Assembly (NCBI RefSeq): GCF_034263275.1
Contig: NZ_CP139559.1
Coordinates: 2,480,001-2,544,000, forward strand
DNA length: 64,000 bases
Direction: 5' to 3'
From: Mucilaginibacter sp. cycad4
GTDB taxonomy: Bacteria; Bacteroidota; Bacteroidia; Sphingobacteriales; Sphingobacteriaceae
Position 1 is the stretch's first letter. Every line of letters starts with the position of its first letter. Below the pieces are notes generated by a model, which searched no databases, was not told the DNA's origin, and worked only from the letters and a program-made list of their open reading frames with translations. A program made the translations under genes and the position numbers. Positions 51,301 through 59,827 of this stretch are shown here, piece by piece.

Positions 51301-51681
51301 CTAAATATATCGCAAGGTATTACTAATTGGTGGGTTGGTAAAACCTGGACCCCGGACAATCCTAATGCACCATTACCGATACTGGCTGCCCAAACCAATA
51401 AGGGTTTTAATCCGGACGCATATAACTATCAGATGTCGGACTGGGCATTGCAGGATGGTGCTTATATACGCTTAAAAAATGTCGTGATTGGCTACACGTT
51501 CAAGCCAGAACTGATGAAAAAGGTTGGAATCAGCCGTTTACGATTATATGTTTCAGGCAGTGATCTTTGGGAATCAACCAAAATCCAGGATGCTTACGAT
51601 CCCGAAGCAATTGTCGGTAACGGAGCGGGTAGATACCCCTTTTTCCGACTTTACTCAATTGGCTTAAACGTTACACTTTAA
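48388..51681 (+). CDS. SusC-like TonB-dependent receptor (second locus)
   Basis: This is a 1097-residue receptor with a signal peptide and a carboxypeptidase-like domain (RQVTGKVIDALSKETIIGANIKAKG, about 32-112). The TonB box/plug reads LDEVVVVAYGTQKKVTVTGAVSTV, with RGASSLNPADPLIIVDG in the plug, then the barrel ending in LNVTL. It lacks the STN domain of the first SusC, which fits control by the hybrid two-component system instead of a sigma/anti-sigma pair. It forms a pore with the SusD encoded 13 bp downstream and imports oligosaccharides released by the lyases of this locus. Confidence 0.95.
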   Translation: MIRKFTLYSKYTLAALTFFLSLLFCLNSMGQSRQVTGKVIDALSKETIIGANIKAKGIKTTTVTDVNGNFAISVPNGSVLQISYVGYSMVEVVADAEKPMIISLSPAKTDLDEVVVVAYGTQKKVTVTGAVSTVNAKVFEDRGVVSNPLAALQGQVPGVIVTRSTAAPGQEGWNLQIRGASSLNPADPLIIVDGITQVNGSGLNSINPSDIDNISFLKDAAAAIYGSRAAGGVILITTKRAKNGKPVIEYNSSFSLKKMGLRPHFLMGTEYGTLMLQAISNSSTGGVADPTWIWTKYANSWINPPASGYIDKTTAAYKAGGETIGFTDVYDYTYFNTNPYDILWGDGKATSTQQDVSFSGRTETLGYRASFGYLNDGSLLKWGDNSNKRYNARLNLDFKPSDRINIQTNISLEKNNVVVPTRSDQINVSSQPGFPVATINGKPYAWGTQPARNWLLELGGDNNTYVNRVLANIKATLKLTRDLNFVALAGYNWANTDNQVQYKSIPEIFNYTETYQYQANPTPAQSYYTKGTVNDVYYNTNAYLEYHKTVAKLHDFALVGGGSYERDEFDNFSTTTSYLASNDVPALGLSLGDNTTHTNGEIRNHYALASGFGRFNYAYDNKYLLELVGRYDGTSRFSENNRWIGYGGVSLGWRMTQEKFMKNITFVSELKPRFSYGSTGNPGYTNGANGIPVGIGLYDYLQLVGINNTGAILGGYTSRSVTAGPSGTLVSLTRTWERVNSTNLGIDLGLFNSKLTGSFEYYWKRNNNFLVNPVYPVIIGASAPSENNGRLKVWGWEASLGWKDKIGSVAYYVSGTLTNNNNEVISYGGANIVASGQRTIEGYPINSFFGLKYDGRIQNVAEATDYAKYVSGNSIGMPGTTQIIPGDNRYKDLNGDGTLTNAGAHQYLLGKKDANGNPIADGDIEYLGSPDPKYVFGLNLGASYKGFDFSAIFQGVGKKLIYRRSDWSVPFLNISQGITNWWVGKTWTPDNPNAPLPILAAQTNKGFNPDAYNYQMSDWALQDGAYIRLKNVVIGYTFKPELMKKVGISRLRLYVSGSDLWESTKIQDAYDPEAIVGNGAGRYPFFRLYSIGLNVTL

Positions 51682-51694
51682 AAGAATTTAATTT

Positions 51695-53428
51695 ATGAAA
51701 AAGAATATTATCTATATAGGGATCATTGCAAGCTTTATCACTTTAGGATTGGGCCTTGTCGGATGTAAAAAGGCACTTGACCTCAATCCTTTGGACGCTA
51801 TTTCAGATGCCAGTTTTTATAAGGATGCATCTCAATTTAAATTGGCGGCTAACAATTTTTACGGGTATTTGCGTTCTTTTAACGTTTCCAATGGAGATGG
51901 TCATAGCGGTTCGGACTTAACAGCGGATCGTGGTGCATTTGCCAGAGGCACCAACACAGCGGCCTCTACAGATGGAAATTATTCGGAAGCCTATAGCTGG
52001 ATCAGGACAATTAATTATTTCCTGGATAAAGCCGCTGCTTATTCCAAACCCGCAGAAATTAAAACGTACGTAGCCGAAGCCCATTTTTTCAGAGGATATG
52101 TTTATTTCGATAAATTATTTCAAAACTATGGCGGTGTTATTCTTGTAAAACAAACCCTTACACCACAATCGGCGGAATTGTATTTACCCAGAAATACGCG
52201 CCAGGAAACGCTTGATTTTATCATACAGGAATTAGAGGCCGCTATTACCGATCTGCCTTTGGAAAGTGCGATTGCTGCGGGCGATAAAGGTCGCGTCAGT
52301 AAACAAGCCGCACAAGCCTTTCTGGCGAGGGTTTGCTTGTATGAGGGCACTTGGCAAAAATTCAGAGGAGGAGATGCTACGAAGTACAATGGGTTGCTCG
52401 ACAAATCAATTGCAAACAGCGATGCAGTAATTACGAGCGGCCAGTACTCGCTCTTCAAGCCCGCTGCTTTGGGTGATTCCGCTTTAAAATATCTTTTCAT
52501 ACTGGAGAATCAAAAATCAAACCCGGCCAATATTACAAAGGCAGGGAATCAAGAGTATATTCTTTCAGTGAGGTTTGAATCTGCCAATTTACTTAAAACT
52601 ATCCCAGGTCAAATTTCATTTGGTGCTCTTGGGGCCGATGTAAGCAAAAAAATAGCGGACATGTACTTGTGTACTGATGGGTTGCCAATCACCAAAACGA
52701 CTGTTCCTTTCACCAGGGCAAAACTCAATGATGAATTTAAAAACAGAGATAACCGGATGCGTTATTTTATGGTGGTGCCAGGTTATCGTTATTGGCAAAA
52801 TGCTGCTAATTGGCACATCAATTGGGACTGGAGCCCTGCGGATATTGCCAATGCCCGGCCAGCTGCCGATACATGGGCCAACAGTGTTTCGGGTTATGAG
52901 AACCAGCAATGGTCTGCGGAGCGTCAGGTGCCCAACGGTCAGGAAGGATATGATTATCCAACCATTCGTCTGGCAGAAGTCTATTTAAATTATGCGGAAG
53001 CAGTTTACGAGCGCAACGGCTCTATCAGCGATGCCGACCTTGATAAATCCCTGAATCAAGTGAGAAACAGGGTCAACTCGGCTATGCCGAAATTAAGCAA
53101 TGCCTTTGCCGCAGCGCACGGACTGGACATGCGCGAAGAGATCAGAAGGGAAAGGGCCGTGGAATTTCAGGGAGAACCTTTCAGAATGGATGATCTTAAA
53201 CGATGGTATATTGCGCATATAGAATTAAATCAGCCAGTACTGGGAGTCCAATGGACAGGTACCGAGTATGAGACTAAATATACATCAGCGCACCCTACAT
53301 TATTAAATGGGTTCGTCTTGGTCGATCCGGTGACCGAACGTAAATTTTCTGAGAAAAATTATTTGTTGCCATTGCCAACCAGCGAATTACAGTTAAATTC
53401 CAAACTGGTTCAAAATCCTGGATGGTAA
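51695..53428 (+). CDS. SusD-like lipoprotein (second locus)
   Basis: This 577-residue surface lipoprotein (LVGC lipobox, Cys about 24) opens with KKALDLNPLDAISDASFYKDASQFKLAANNFYGYL. It has the SusD helical scaffold (YVAEAHFFRGYVYFDKLFQNYGGVILV, SKQAAQAFLARVCLYEGTW) and the C-terminal family motif RLAEVYLNYAEAVYERNGSISDADLDKSLNQVRNRVN, then REEIRRERAVEFQGEPFRMDDLKRW. It binds the target glycan at the mouth of the SusC pore. A strong terminator follows. Confidence 0.95.
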   Translation: MKKNIIYIGIIASFITLGLGLVGCKKALDLNPLDAISDASFYKDASQFKLAANNFYGYLRSFNVSNGDGHSGSDLTADRGAFARGTNTAASTDGNYSEAYSWIRTINYFLDKAAAYSKPAEIKTYVAEAHFFRGYVYFDKLFQNYGGVILVKQTLTPQSAELYLPRNTRQETLDFIIQELEAAITDLPLESAIAAGDKGRVSKQAAQAFLARVCLYEGTWQKFRGGDATKYNGLLDKSIANSDAVITSGQYSLFKPAALGDSALKYLFILENQKSNPANITKAGNQEYILSVRFESANLLKTIPGQISFGALGADVSKKIADMYLCTDGLPITKTTVPFTRAKLNDEFKNRDNRMRYFMVVPGYRYWQNAANWHINWDWSPADIANARPAADTWANSVSGYENQQWSAERQVPNGQEGYDYPTIRLAEVYLNYAEAVYERNGSISDADLDKSLNQVRNRVNSAMPKLSNAFAAAHGLDMREEIRRERAVEFQGEPFRMDDLKRWYIAHIELNQPVLGVQWTGTEYETKYTSAHPTLLNGFVLVDPVTERKFSEKNYLLPLPTSELQLNSKLVQNPGW

Positions 53429-53770
53429 AAAAGTAAACCTGGTCATTCTACACAGTTTGACCAGGTTTATTTCAATTATTTATTGAATAGCCTTTTCATA
53501 GCATGGCTAAATTTGGATTTCAGGACAAATGACGTATGTGTTATTCAATCATTATACATAATAAAGTATCTGCCTATTTATACCTCATTGCTTAGTTATA
53601 ATAGTTTTTTAACTTTACTTTAATCATAAATACGATTAACTCTATAATCGTTGAAACAGGCAATTCGACTATTCTAAATACCAGCTATCGGTACATAGGT
53701 AATTAATTCGATCTTGCCGAAACCATTAAATAGGCTGAATTAATAAGAACCATTCAAAATTCCGATAGTA
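53429..53770. other. Intergenic region, 342 bp, upstream of the hybrid regulator gene
   Basis: It begins with the terminator hairpin of susD 2 (53434-53469). The rest is AT-rich with no gene. The C-rich element seen upstream of the other genes of this locus is absent here, so the regulator is probably expressed constitutively. Confidence 0.6.
53434..53469 (+). terminator. Terminator of the susC/susD 2 operon
   Basis: A perfect 12-bp stem (TAAACCTGGTCA at 53434-53445, TGACCAGGTTTA at 53458-53469) has a 12-nt loop and a short T-rich tail. It starts 6 bp after the susD stop codon. Confidence 0.8.
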
Positions 53771-56700
53771 ATGAAGTGTTATAAATTCCTAATTGTAGTC
53801 GTTTTTATTTTGTGTCGGAACATATATGCCTTTGGCCAGCCATTGTCATATATTGGAATAGAGCAGGGTTTATCAAACAATACAGTTACCGCTATTCACA
53901 AAGATAAATTTGGTTTAATGTGGTTTGGAACAATCGACGGTTTAAATCGCTATGACGGGTATAATTTTAAAACTTTCAGAAATAGTTATGATAACCCCTC
54001 TTCTTTACCCAATGATATTATCACGGCAATTAGCTCTGATTTAGCCGGAGATGTTTGGGTCGGAACGCAAAAGGGCTTGGGTATATTTGATAATAAAAGC
54101 TTGGGATTTTCGGGTATCTATTACCAGAATAATCTCAACCAAAAAACCTTTTTTGACAAATGGGTAAATGATATTAAAACCGACAGCAAAGGCAATATGT
54201 ATATAGCCTCTGCCGATATTGGATTTCTTATTTGCAAGGCAGGGACTCGGGAAGCTGTACGAATCCCATTACTCGATCATAATAATCGTATATTCCAGTA
54301 TTCAGCGCTGGCTATCGCCTTTGGTAAGAAAAATGAAATATGGATAATAACTGATGGTGGTGGCTTGTGCAGGTATAACGTCAAAGCCAATGCGTTCGTC
54401 AGACTTACAACCAGTATGCCAACAGCAACCTGTATTAAACCCGATAGCACCGGAGATTTATGGATCGGAACCAAGGTTGGCGTTTATAATTACCATTTAT
54501 CTTCTGCCAGGCTTCAAAAATTTGAGCTAAAGGATTCTGCGTTAAACAAATGTAGAATAACCAATATTTTATTGGATAAAAAAAACCTTTTATGGATAGC
54601 TACAGACGGAGAAGGGATTATTAAATTAAATACTCATACCAGACAATATCAAACCGTCAAACAAGATGGTATAGCAATGCTGTCGAGTGACGCTATTTAT
54701 ACTATTTACGAAGATGAATTATCCAGAAAGTGGATCGGAACATTGCGTGGGGGTATTGACATTATCGACGAAAAGAAAGATCAGTTCAAAACGATTTCTC
54801 ATGAACCTTATAATCACGAAAGTGTGTGCAGTAATTTTATTTTTTCTTTTTGTGAAGATTCAGACAAAAATATTTGGATAGGCACTGATGGTGGTGGACT
54901 TAGTGTTTGGCAAAGGAAAAAGAATATATTTCAAAATTATGTTTTTCAAAATGGGAAGGCCGGGGAGATAAGTAATAATCATATTCCCAGCATTATTAAG
55001 GATGATGCTCAAAATATATGGATTGCGACTTTTGGCGAGGGCATTATTCGATTTAATGTCAAGACCAGACGTTTTGAAAAGATTCCAATTCAGGGGCGAA
55101 CAGGGTTTAATTCGGTTTGGAAAATTTTTAAAGATCAAAACGGTAAAATATGGGCATCCTGTTTACGTGGCACCAAGCACCTAAATGAACATAATCGTCT
55201 TTATTGCTATAATCCTGTTAAAAATGATTTTTCTCCAGCCGCTTTTATTGTGAACACAGATATTTTGTCCATAGAAAACAATGATTCCGAGAATTTATGG
55301 TTGGGAAGCTTTAACGGTTTAATGCGTGTTAACAAAAACGAAGGGATCAATCTGACTATCGATTTGAAAACGAGTGTAAGATCTCTGCATAAAAGCAGTT
55401 CAGGAAAACTTTGGATTGGTACATATGGCAGGGGCTTGATATGTTACGATGACAGTCGTAATGCATTTATATATTATACCGAAAAAAACGGACTATGTAA
55501 TAATAAAGTACTAAACATTGAAGAAGACGGAAAGGGTAACATATGGGTAAGCACTTATAATGGGATTTCGAAATTAAACCCGTCAAGCGGTAAATTCGAA
55601 AATTTTTATGCTGTGGATGGACTTCAGTCCAATCAGTTTTATTATAATGCCTCAGCCAAACTCAGTTCAGGCGAATTTTTGTTTGGCGGAATTAAGGGTT
55701 TCAATATTTTCCATCCCGATAGCATCCGACAGTTTCACGATTTTCCACCGTTAATTATAACAGGGCTTAGGATTGCCAATGCATCAGTGAATATAGACAG
55801 TGATTTTTTTCCTGGTGCTTCAAGTTTTTATGATATTGACCATATCAGGCTACCTTACGATAAAGCCATAATTTCTCTCGATTATGCAGCTCTTGAATAC
55901 TCTTTGCCAGAAAAAGTCCAATATGCCTATTTTTTGAAAGGCCGGGATCAGGCATGGAATTATGTTGGTAATCAGCGCAGCATTAATTATTCTCATTTAA
56001 ATGAGGGAACATATATTTTAAAACTGAGATCAACTAATGCTTCAGGTATATGGAACACAAAGGAACGGTTGATCTACATTACTGTGATTCCGCCGTGGTA
56101 CCGTACATGGTGGGCATATTTCTTATATCTCGGTTGTATTATTACCGCTATTTACACATACATTCTTTATCAACATAAACAGACGGCCCTGCAATATGAG
56201 ATGAAATTTGTGAAAGAGCTAAATGAGAAGAAGATAGATTTTTTCACCAATATTTCTCATGAGCTCAGGGCACCATTAGTCCTTATTGTAAATCCGATAA
56301 AAGACTTGTTGGTTAATAACGGGGCTAACATTGATCTGATTGATATTAGTGCTGTTTATCGTAACTCCCGCCGTTTGCTAAGCCTGGTGGACCAACTTTT
56401 ATTATTCAAACGTTCTGAAAATGAGATCGCAAGCCTACATCAAACACTATTAAATCTTAAAGAAGTTTGTTATGAAGTCTTCCTGTGTTTTAATAATCAG
56501 GTAAAAGCCAAAAAAATTGACTACCAATTTATTTGCACTGATCAGGACACACGAATTTTTGCCGACAGGGAGAAGCTTGAAATCATTTTATTTAATCTCA
56601 TTTCCAATGCGGTAAAGTATACGCCAGACAGGGGTATTGTACACGTTGAATTGAAGAAAAACGGGCAATTCTTAGAAATTCTAATAAAGGACACAGGATA

Positions 56701-57871
56701 TGGTATTCCCGAAGAAACCGGTGAAAAAATATTTGAAAAATTTTATCGGCTACAACGAGATTCAAAAACCCAAAGCGGTTTTGGGATAGGTCTTTTTCTG
56801 GCCAAAAAATATGTAGATCTACATCAGGGTAAATTATCGTATACAAGCGTTTTAGACGAAGGTACCACATTTGCTATACAGCTTCTATCGGTACATACGA
56901 CGACATTTGGGGATTTTCCGCAGCAAAATACTGAACTGGATAAAGATCGCCTAAATCTATTGCAGGAACTTATTGTGGATTCTCCTGAATTCGAGGAGAG
57001 TGATGTAAAAAAAGAGCAATACGTCGATGTTATTATGACAGATGTTGTAAATAAAAAGCCTGCTATCCTATTAATAGATGATGACGCTGAGGTGAGAAGG
57101 TATATCAAGCATTTATTACAAGGGGAATTTACTGTTTATGAAGCTGGTAATACAGAGATCGGCTTTGAGCACGTGCTTGAATATGAGCCGGATATTATTG
57201 TGTGTGATGTCGTTTTAAAGGGTACAAGTGGCGTGGAATTTTGCTCAAAGATGAAAGAGTCACCATCATTTAGCCATATTCCGATTATTCTTTTAACAGG
57301 CAGTTCCTCTCCTGAAATTAAACTGAAAGGAATCGAATGCGGAGCAGACGACTATATTACAAAGCCTTTTGAAAATGAATTATTAGTTGCGAGAATAAAG
57401 AGTATGCTTAAAGGACGAAATATTCTTAAAAATTATTTCTTCAACGAGGTAACCCTAAAAAATAACAATCTAAAGGTCCCTGTGGAATACAGTGAATTTT
57501 TGGCTAAATGTATCCGAATTATTGAAAGCCATCTCCAAGACCCTGAATTTTCTTTAAAAACCTTTACAAATGAAATGGGTATGAGCCGGTCTAAACTGTT
57601 TAGACGAATAAAATCGATTTCAGGATTATCCAGCACAGAATTTGTCAGATATATCAGATTAAAAAAGGCGGCGGAATTAATGATCCAAACTGATTTACAT
57701 ATCAAAGAGATTGTATTCAAAATTGGGTTTCAGGATATAAGACATTTTCGGGAACAGTTTAATAAACTATTCGAAATGAACCCTTCAGATTTTATTCGTA
57801 AATACCGGAAGACGTTTACGGATAGGGATAATTTAAACGCAAATATTTCCAATCTAAAAAATAAGGATTAG
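53771..57871 (+). CDS. Hybrid two-component system regulator (HTCS)
   Basis: This is a 1366-residue one-protein sensor-regulator. After a signal peptide, the periplasmic part (about 25-770) has repeated propeller blades (LMWFGTIDGLNRYDG, DVWVGTQKGLGIFD, NIWIGTDGGGLSVW) and a Y_Y_Y domain (LRSTNASGIWNTKERLIYITV). A transmembrane helix lies at about 778-800. The kinase has phospho-acceptor His830 (FTNISHELRAPL) and ATP-binding motifs NLISNAVKYTPDRG and GIGLFLAKKY. The receiver domain carries Asp1146 (DIIVCDVVLKG), and the C-terminal AraC domain has MSRSKLFRRIKSISG. It senses a breakdown product in the periplasm and switches on the locus, probably through the C-rich elements. Confidence 0.95.
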   Translation: MKCYKFLIVVVFILCRNIYAFGQPLSYIGIEQGLSNNTVTAIHKDKFGLMWFGTIDGLNRYDGYNFKTFRNSYDNPSSLPNDIITAISSDLAGDVWVGTQKGLGIFDNKSLGFSGIYYQNNLNQKTFFDKWVNDIKTDSKGNMYIASADIGFLICKAGTREAVRIPLLDHNNRIFQYSALAIAFGKKNEIWIITDGGGLCRYNVKANAFVRLTTSMPTATCIKPDSTGDLWIGTKVGVYNYHLSSARLQKFELKDSALNKCRITNILLDKKNLLWIATDGEGIIKLNTHTRQYQTVKQDGIAMLSSDAIYTIYEDELSRKWIGTLRGGIDIIDEKKDQFKTISHEPYNHESVCSNFIFSFCEDSDKNIWIGTDGGGLSVWQRKKNIFQNYVFQNGKAGEISNNHIPSIIKDDAQNIWIATFGEGIIRFNVKTRRFEKIPIQGRTGFNSVWKIFKDQNGKIWASCLRGTKHLNEHNRLYCYNPVKNDFSPAAFIVNTDILSIENNDSENLWLGSFNGLMRVNKNEGINLTIDLKTSVRSLHKSSSGKLWIGTYGRGLICYDDSRNAFIYYTEKNGLCNNKVLNIEEDGKGNIWVSTYNGISKLNPSSGKFENFYAVDGLQSNQFYYNASAKLSSGEFLFGGIKGFNIFHPDSIRQFHDFPPLIITGLRIANASVNIDSDFFPGASSFYDIDHIRLPYDKAIISLDYAALEYSLPEKVQYAYFLKGRDQAWNYVGNQRSINYSHLNEGTYILKLRSTNASGIWNTKERLIYITVIPPWYRTWWAYFLYLGCIITAIYTYILYQHKQTALQYEMKFVKELNEKKIDFFTNISHELRAPLVLIVNPIKDLLVNNGANIDLIDISAVYRNSRRLLSLVDQLLLFKRSENEIASLHQTLLNLKEVCYEVFLCFNNQVKAKKIDYQFICTDQDTRIFADREKLEIILFNLISNAVKYTPDRGIVHVELKKNGQFLEILIKDTGYGIPEETGEKIFEKFYRLQRDSKTQSGFGIGLFLAKKYVDLHQGKLSYTSVLDEGTTFAIQLLSVHTTTFGDFPQQNTELDKDRLNLLQELIVDSPEFEESDVKKEQYVDVIMTDVVNKKPAILLIDDDAEVRRYIKHLLQGEFTVYEAGNTEIGFEHVLEYEPDIIVCDVVLKGTSGVEFCSKMKESPSFSHIPIILLTGSSSPEIKLKGIECGADDYITKPFENELLVARIKSMLKGRNILKNYFFNEVTLKNNNLKVPVEYSEFLAKCIRIIESHLQDPEFSLKTFTNEMGMSRSKLFRRIKSISGLSSTEFVRYIRLKKAAELMIQTDLHIKEIVFKIGFQDIRHFREQFNKLFEMNPSDFIRKYRKTFTDRDNLNANISNLKNKD

Positions 57872-57974
57872 CCTTTATGTGTAACGGAGCCGATAATGAA
57901 TAACCGTGATTAATTTTCAATTACAATGAGTTTAATTAAACAAGTATTGAAGTTTCAATGATTTCATAGGATAT

Positions 57975-58005
57975 ATCCCCCTTATCTGACCCCGCGCCCG
58001 CCTTT
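57975..58005 (+). promoter_or_regulatory. C-rich element C, upstream of the GH28-like gene
   Basis: CCCCC, TTATCTGA, CCCC, GCGCCCGCC, TTT. Its spacing is identical to element A. It ends 153 bp before the ATG at 58158. Confidence 0.5.
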
Positions 58006-58157
58006 GATTCTAATTTTTTCACAGCAATTTAGCCGCATTGATGTTCGGAACGCAGTAGCTGCAATGGCTTATTGATTATTGCGGATACCGTCCGCGATTA
58101 GACATTATAACCTTTTTTCGGCAACACAAAGTTTATCCTTTTTAAACCTATTATTAA

Positions 58158-59681
58158 ATGAAGAAGATATATCTCCTTATTTTGATGCTTTGCAGTACAT
58201 GCTTTTATGCGGATGCGCATCTCATTACCTATAAGGCTCCTGAAGGAGCTGTTCTAAATAAAGATTTCAGCATTTCAGTGAGGGAACCAGGACAACGGGA
58301 GCTGTTCGTCCCAACTTATAATGTATCCGTAACGGAAGTGGCCCACACTAAAAATATAATTCGGAATTCTTCCTTTGGCTATTTCGACTTTTCCGGTAAG
58401 GTTGAAATAGCTGTTACTTATCAAAGAGGCCCGATCCATCGGGTCAAAATAAGGCCGTCAAAGGATGGGATTACATTTAAGGTTGTGGGAAATACTATTG
58501 TTTTTAGTTTAACACAGCCCCGTAATATTTCTATCGAAGTCAATAATGACATTTTCCATAATCTTCAATTATTTGCGAATCCCATTGAAACCGAAAAGCC
58601 ATCAGACTCTGATCCCAATGTCATTTATTATGGTCCTGGGATTCATCAGATTGGGACATTGAAAATACCGTCCAACAAAACAATTTATATCGATGGCGGA
58701 GCAATTGTCCAGGGCCAATTGCTGGTAAGCGGGGTCAATAATGTTCACATCAAAGGGCATGGCATATTAACACAATGGGCATCAATGAATTCGAAAAATG
58801 GTTCGCATGTGAACTCACAAAAAAAAGGATCGGATGAACGGAACGACCAGATCACTATTGAATATTCAACAAATATCGATGTGAGCGGCCTTATTGTGTT
58901 GCCCCATAAATACAGCGTTCTCATAGGACAATCAAAAAATGTAAACATAAGCAGTATCAAATCATTTAGTTCCGAAGGAAACGCCGATGGAATCGATATT
59001 TTTTGCAGTTCGGATATCCTTATTGACCGGGTATATATGCGTAATTCTGATGATTGCGTAGCTATATACGGTCATCGCTGGAAATATTATGGAAACACAA
59101 CGAATATTACCGTACAAAATTCGGTTCTTTGGGCAGACATCGCCCACCCTTTACTTATAGGAACCCATGGTGATACATCTCATCCCGATACTCTTGAAAA
59201 AATCAAATTTATAAATGTGGATATACTCGACCAGCATGAGAATCAAATTGATTATCAAGGCTGTATGGCCCTGAACGCAGGGGACAGCAACCTGTTAAGG
59301 AACATCACTTTTGATAATATTCGCATTGACGATATTAGGAAAGGGCAACTGATAAATGTTCGTGTCATGTATAATCATAAGTATAACACTTCTCCCGGAA
59401 AAGGAATTGAAAACATCTATTTTAAAGACATATCCTATAATGGAAATAAAGCGAATCTTTCCGTTATCTCGGGCTACGATGAAACACGAACTATTAAAAA
59501 TGTGCTTTTCGAAAATCTACGGATCAATGGGAAGCTTATTACAGATGACATGGCCGACAAACCCGTTTTTTACAAAACAAGTGATATGGCAAATATACTT
59601 GTTGGTGAATATGTTGAAGGAATTCGATTTATTCAGAATACCGGCCCAGGCGACACAAAAAACAGTCAGGTCGAAAAATAG
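58158..59681 (+). CDS. GH28-like parallel beta-helix glycosidase
   Basis: This 507-residue secreted enzyme has a signal peptide (LLILMLCSTCFYADA). An N-terminal beta-sandwich (about 20-150) precedes a right-handed beta-helix (YIDGGAIVQGQLLVSGVNNVHIKGHGIL, then repeated NITVQNS and NITFDNIRI turns). The catalytic region EGNADGIDIFCSSDILIDRVYMRNSDDCVAIYGHRW carries the Asp pattern of GH28 (and GH49) enzymes: ADGID, then SDD, then GH. It should hydrolyse an acidic or branched polysaccharide; polygalacturonan is possible but not shown. It starts the last operon of the locus, behind C-rich element C. Confidence 0.85.
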   Translation: MKKIYLLILMLCSTCFYADAHLITYKAPEGAVLNKDFSISVREPGQRELFVPTYNVSVTEVAHTKNIIRNSSFGYFDFSGKVEIAVTYQRGPIHRVKIRPSKDGITFKVVGNTIVFSLTQPRNISIEVNNDIFHNLQLFANPIETEKPSDSDPNVIYYGPGIHQIGTLKIPSNKTIYIDGGAIVQGQLLVSGVNNVHIKGHGILTQWASMNSKNGSHVNSQKKGSDERNDQITIEYSTNIDVSGLIVLPHKYSVLIGQSKNVNISSIKSFSSEGNADGIDIFCSSDILIDRVYMRNSDDCVAIYGHRWKYYGNTTNITVQNSVLWADIAHPLLIGTHGDTSHPDTLEKIKFINVDILDQHENQIDYQGCMALNAGDSNLLRNITFDNIRIDDIRKGQLINVRVMYNHKYNTSPGKGIENIYFKDISYNGNKANLSVISGYDETRTIKNVLFENLRINGKLITDDMADKPVFYKTSDMANILVGEYVEGIRFIQNTGPGDTKNSQVEK

Positions 59682-59827
59682 TAGACAGAAGGGAATTTTA
59701 GCACGATCTTGATTAATATCGTGTTATCGAATTAGCGTAGGATAGTTACGATAATTTTCTTGCCCACTAAAACTATCAAATAAAAATAATCAAGGCTGAT
59801 TGTTTTATTAATTAATCAGATTAAATT

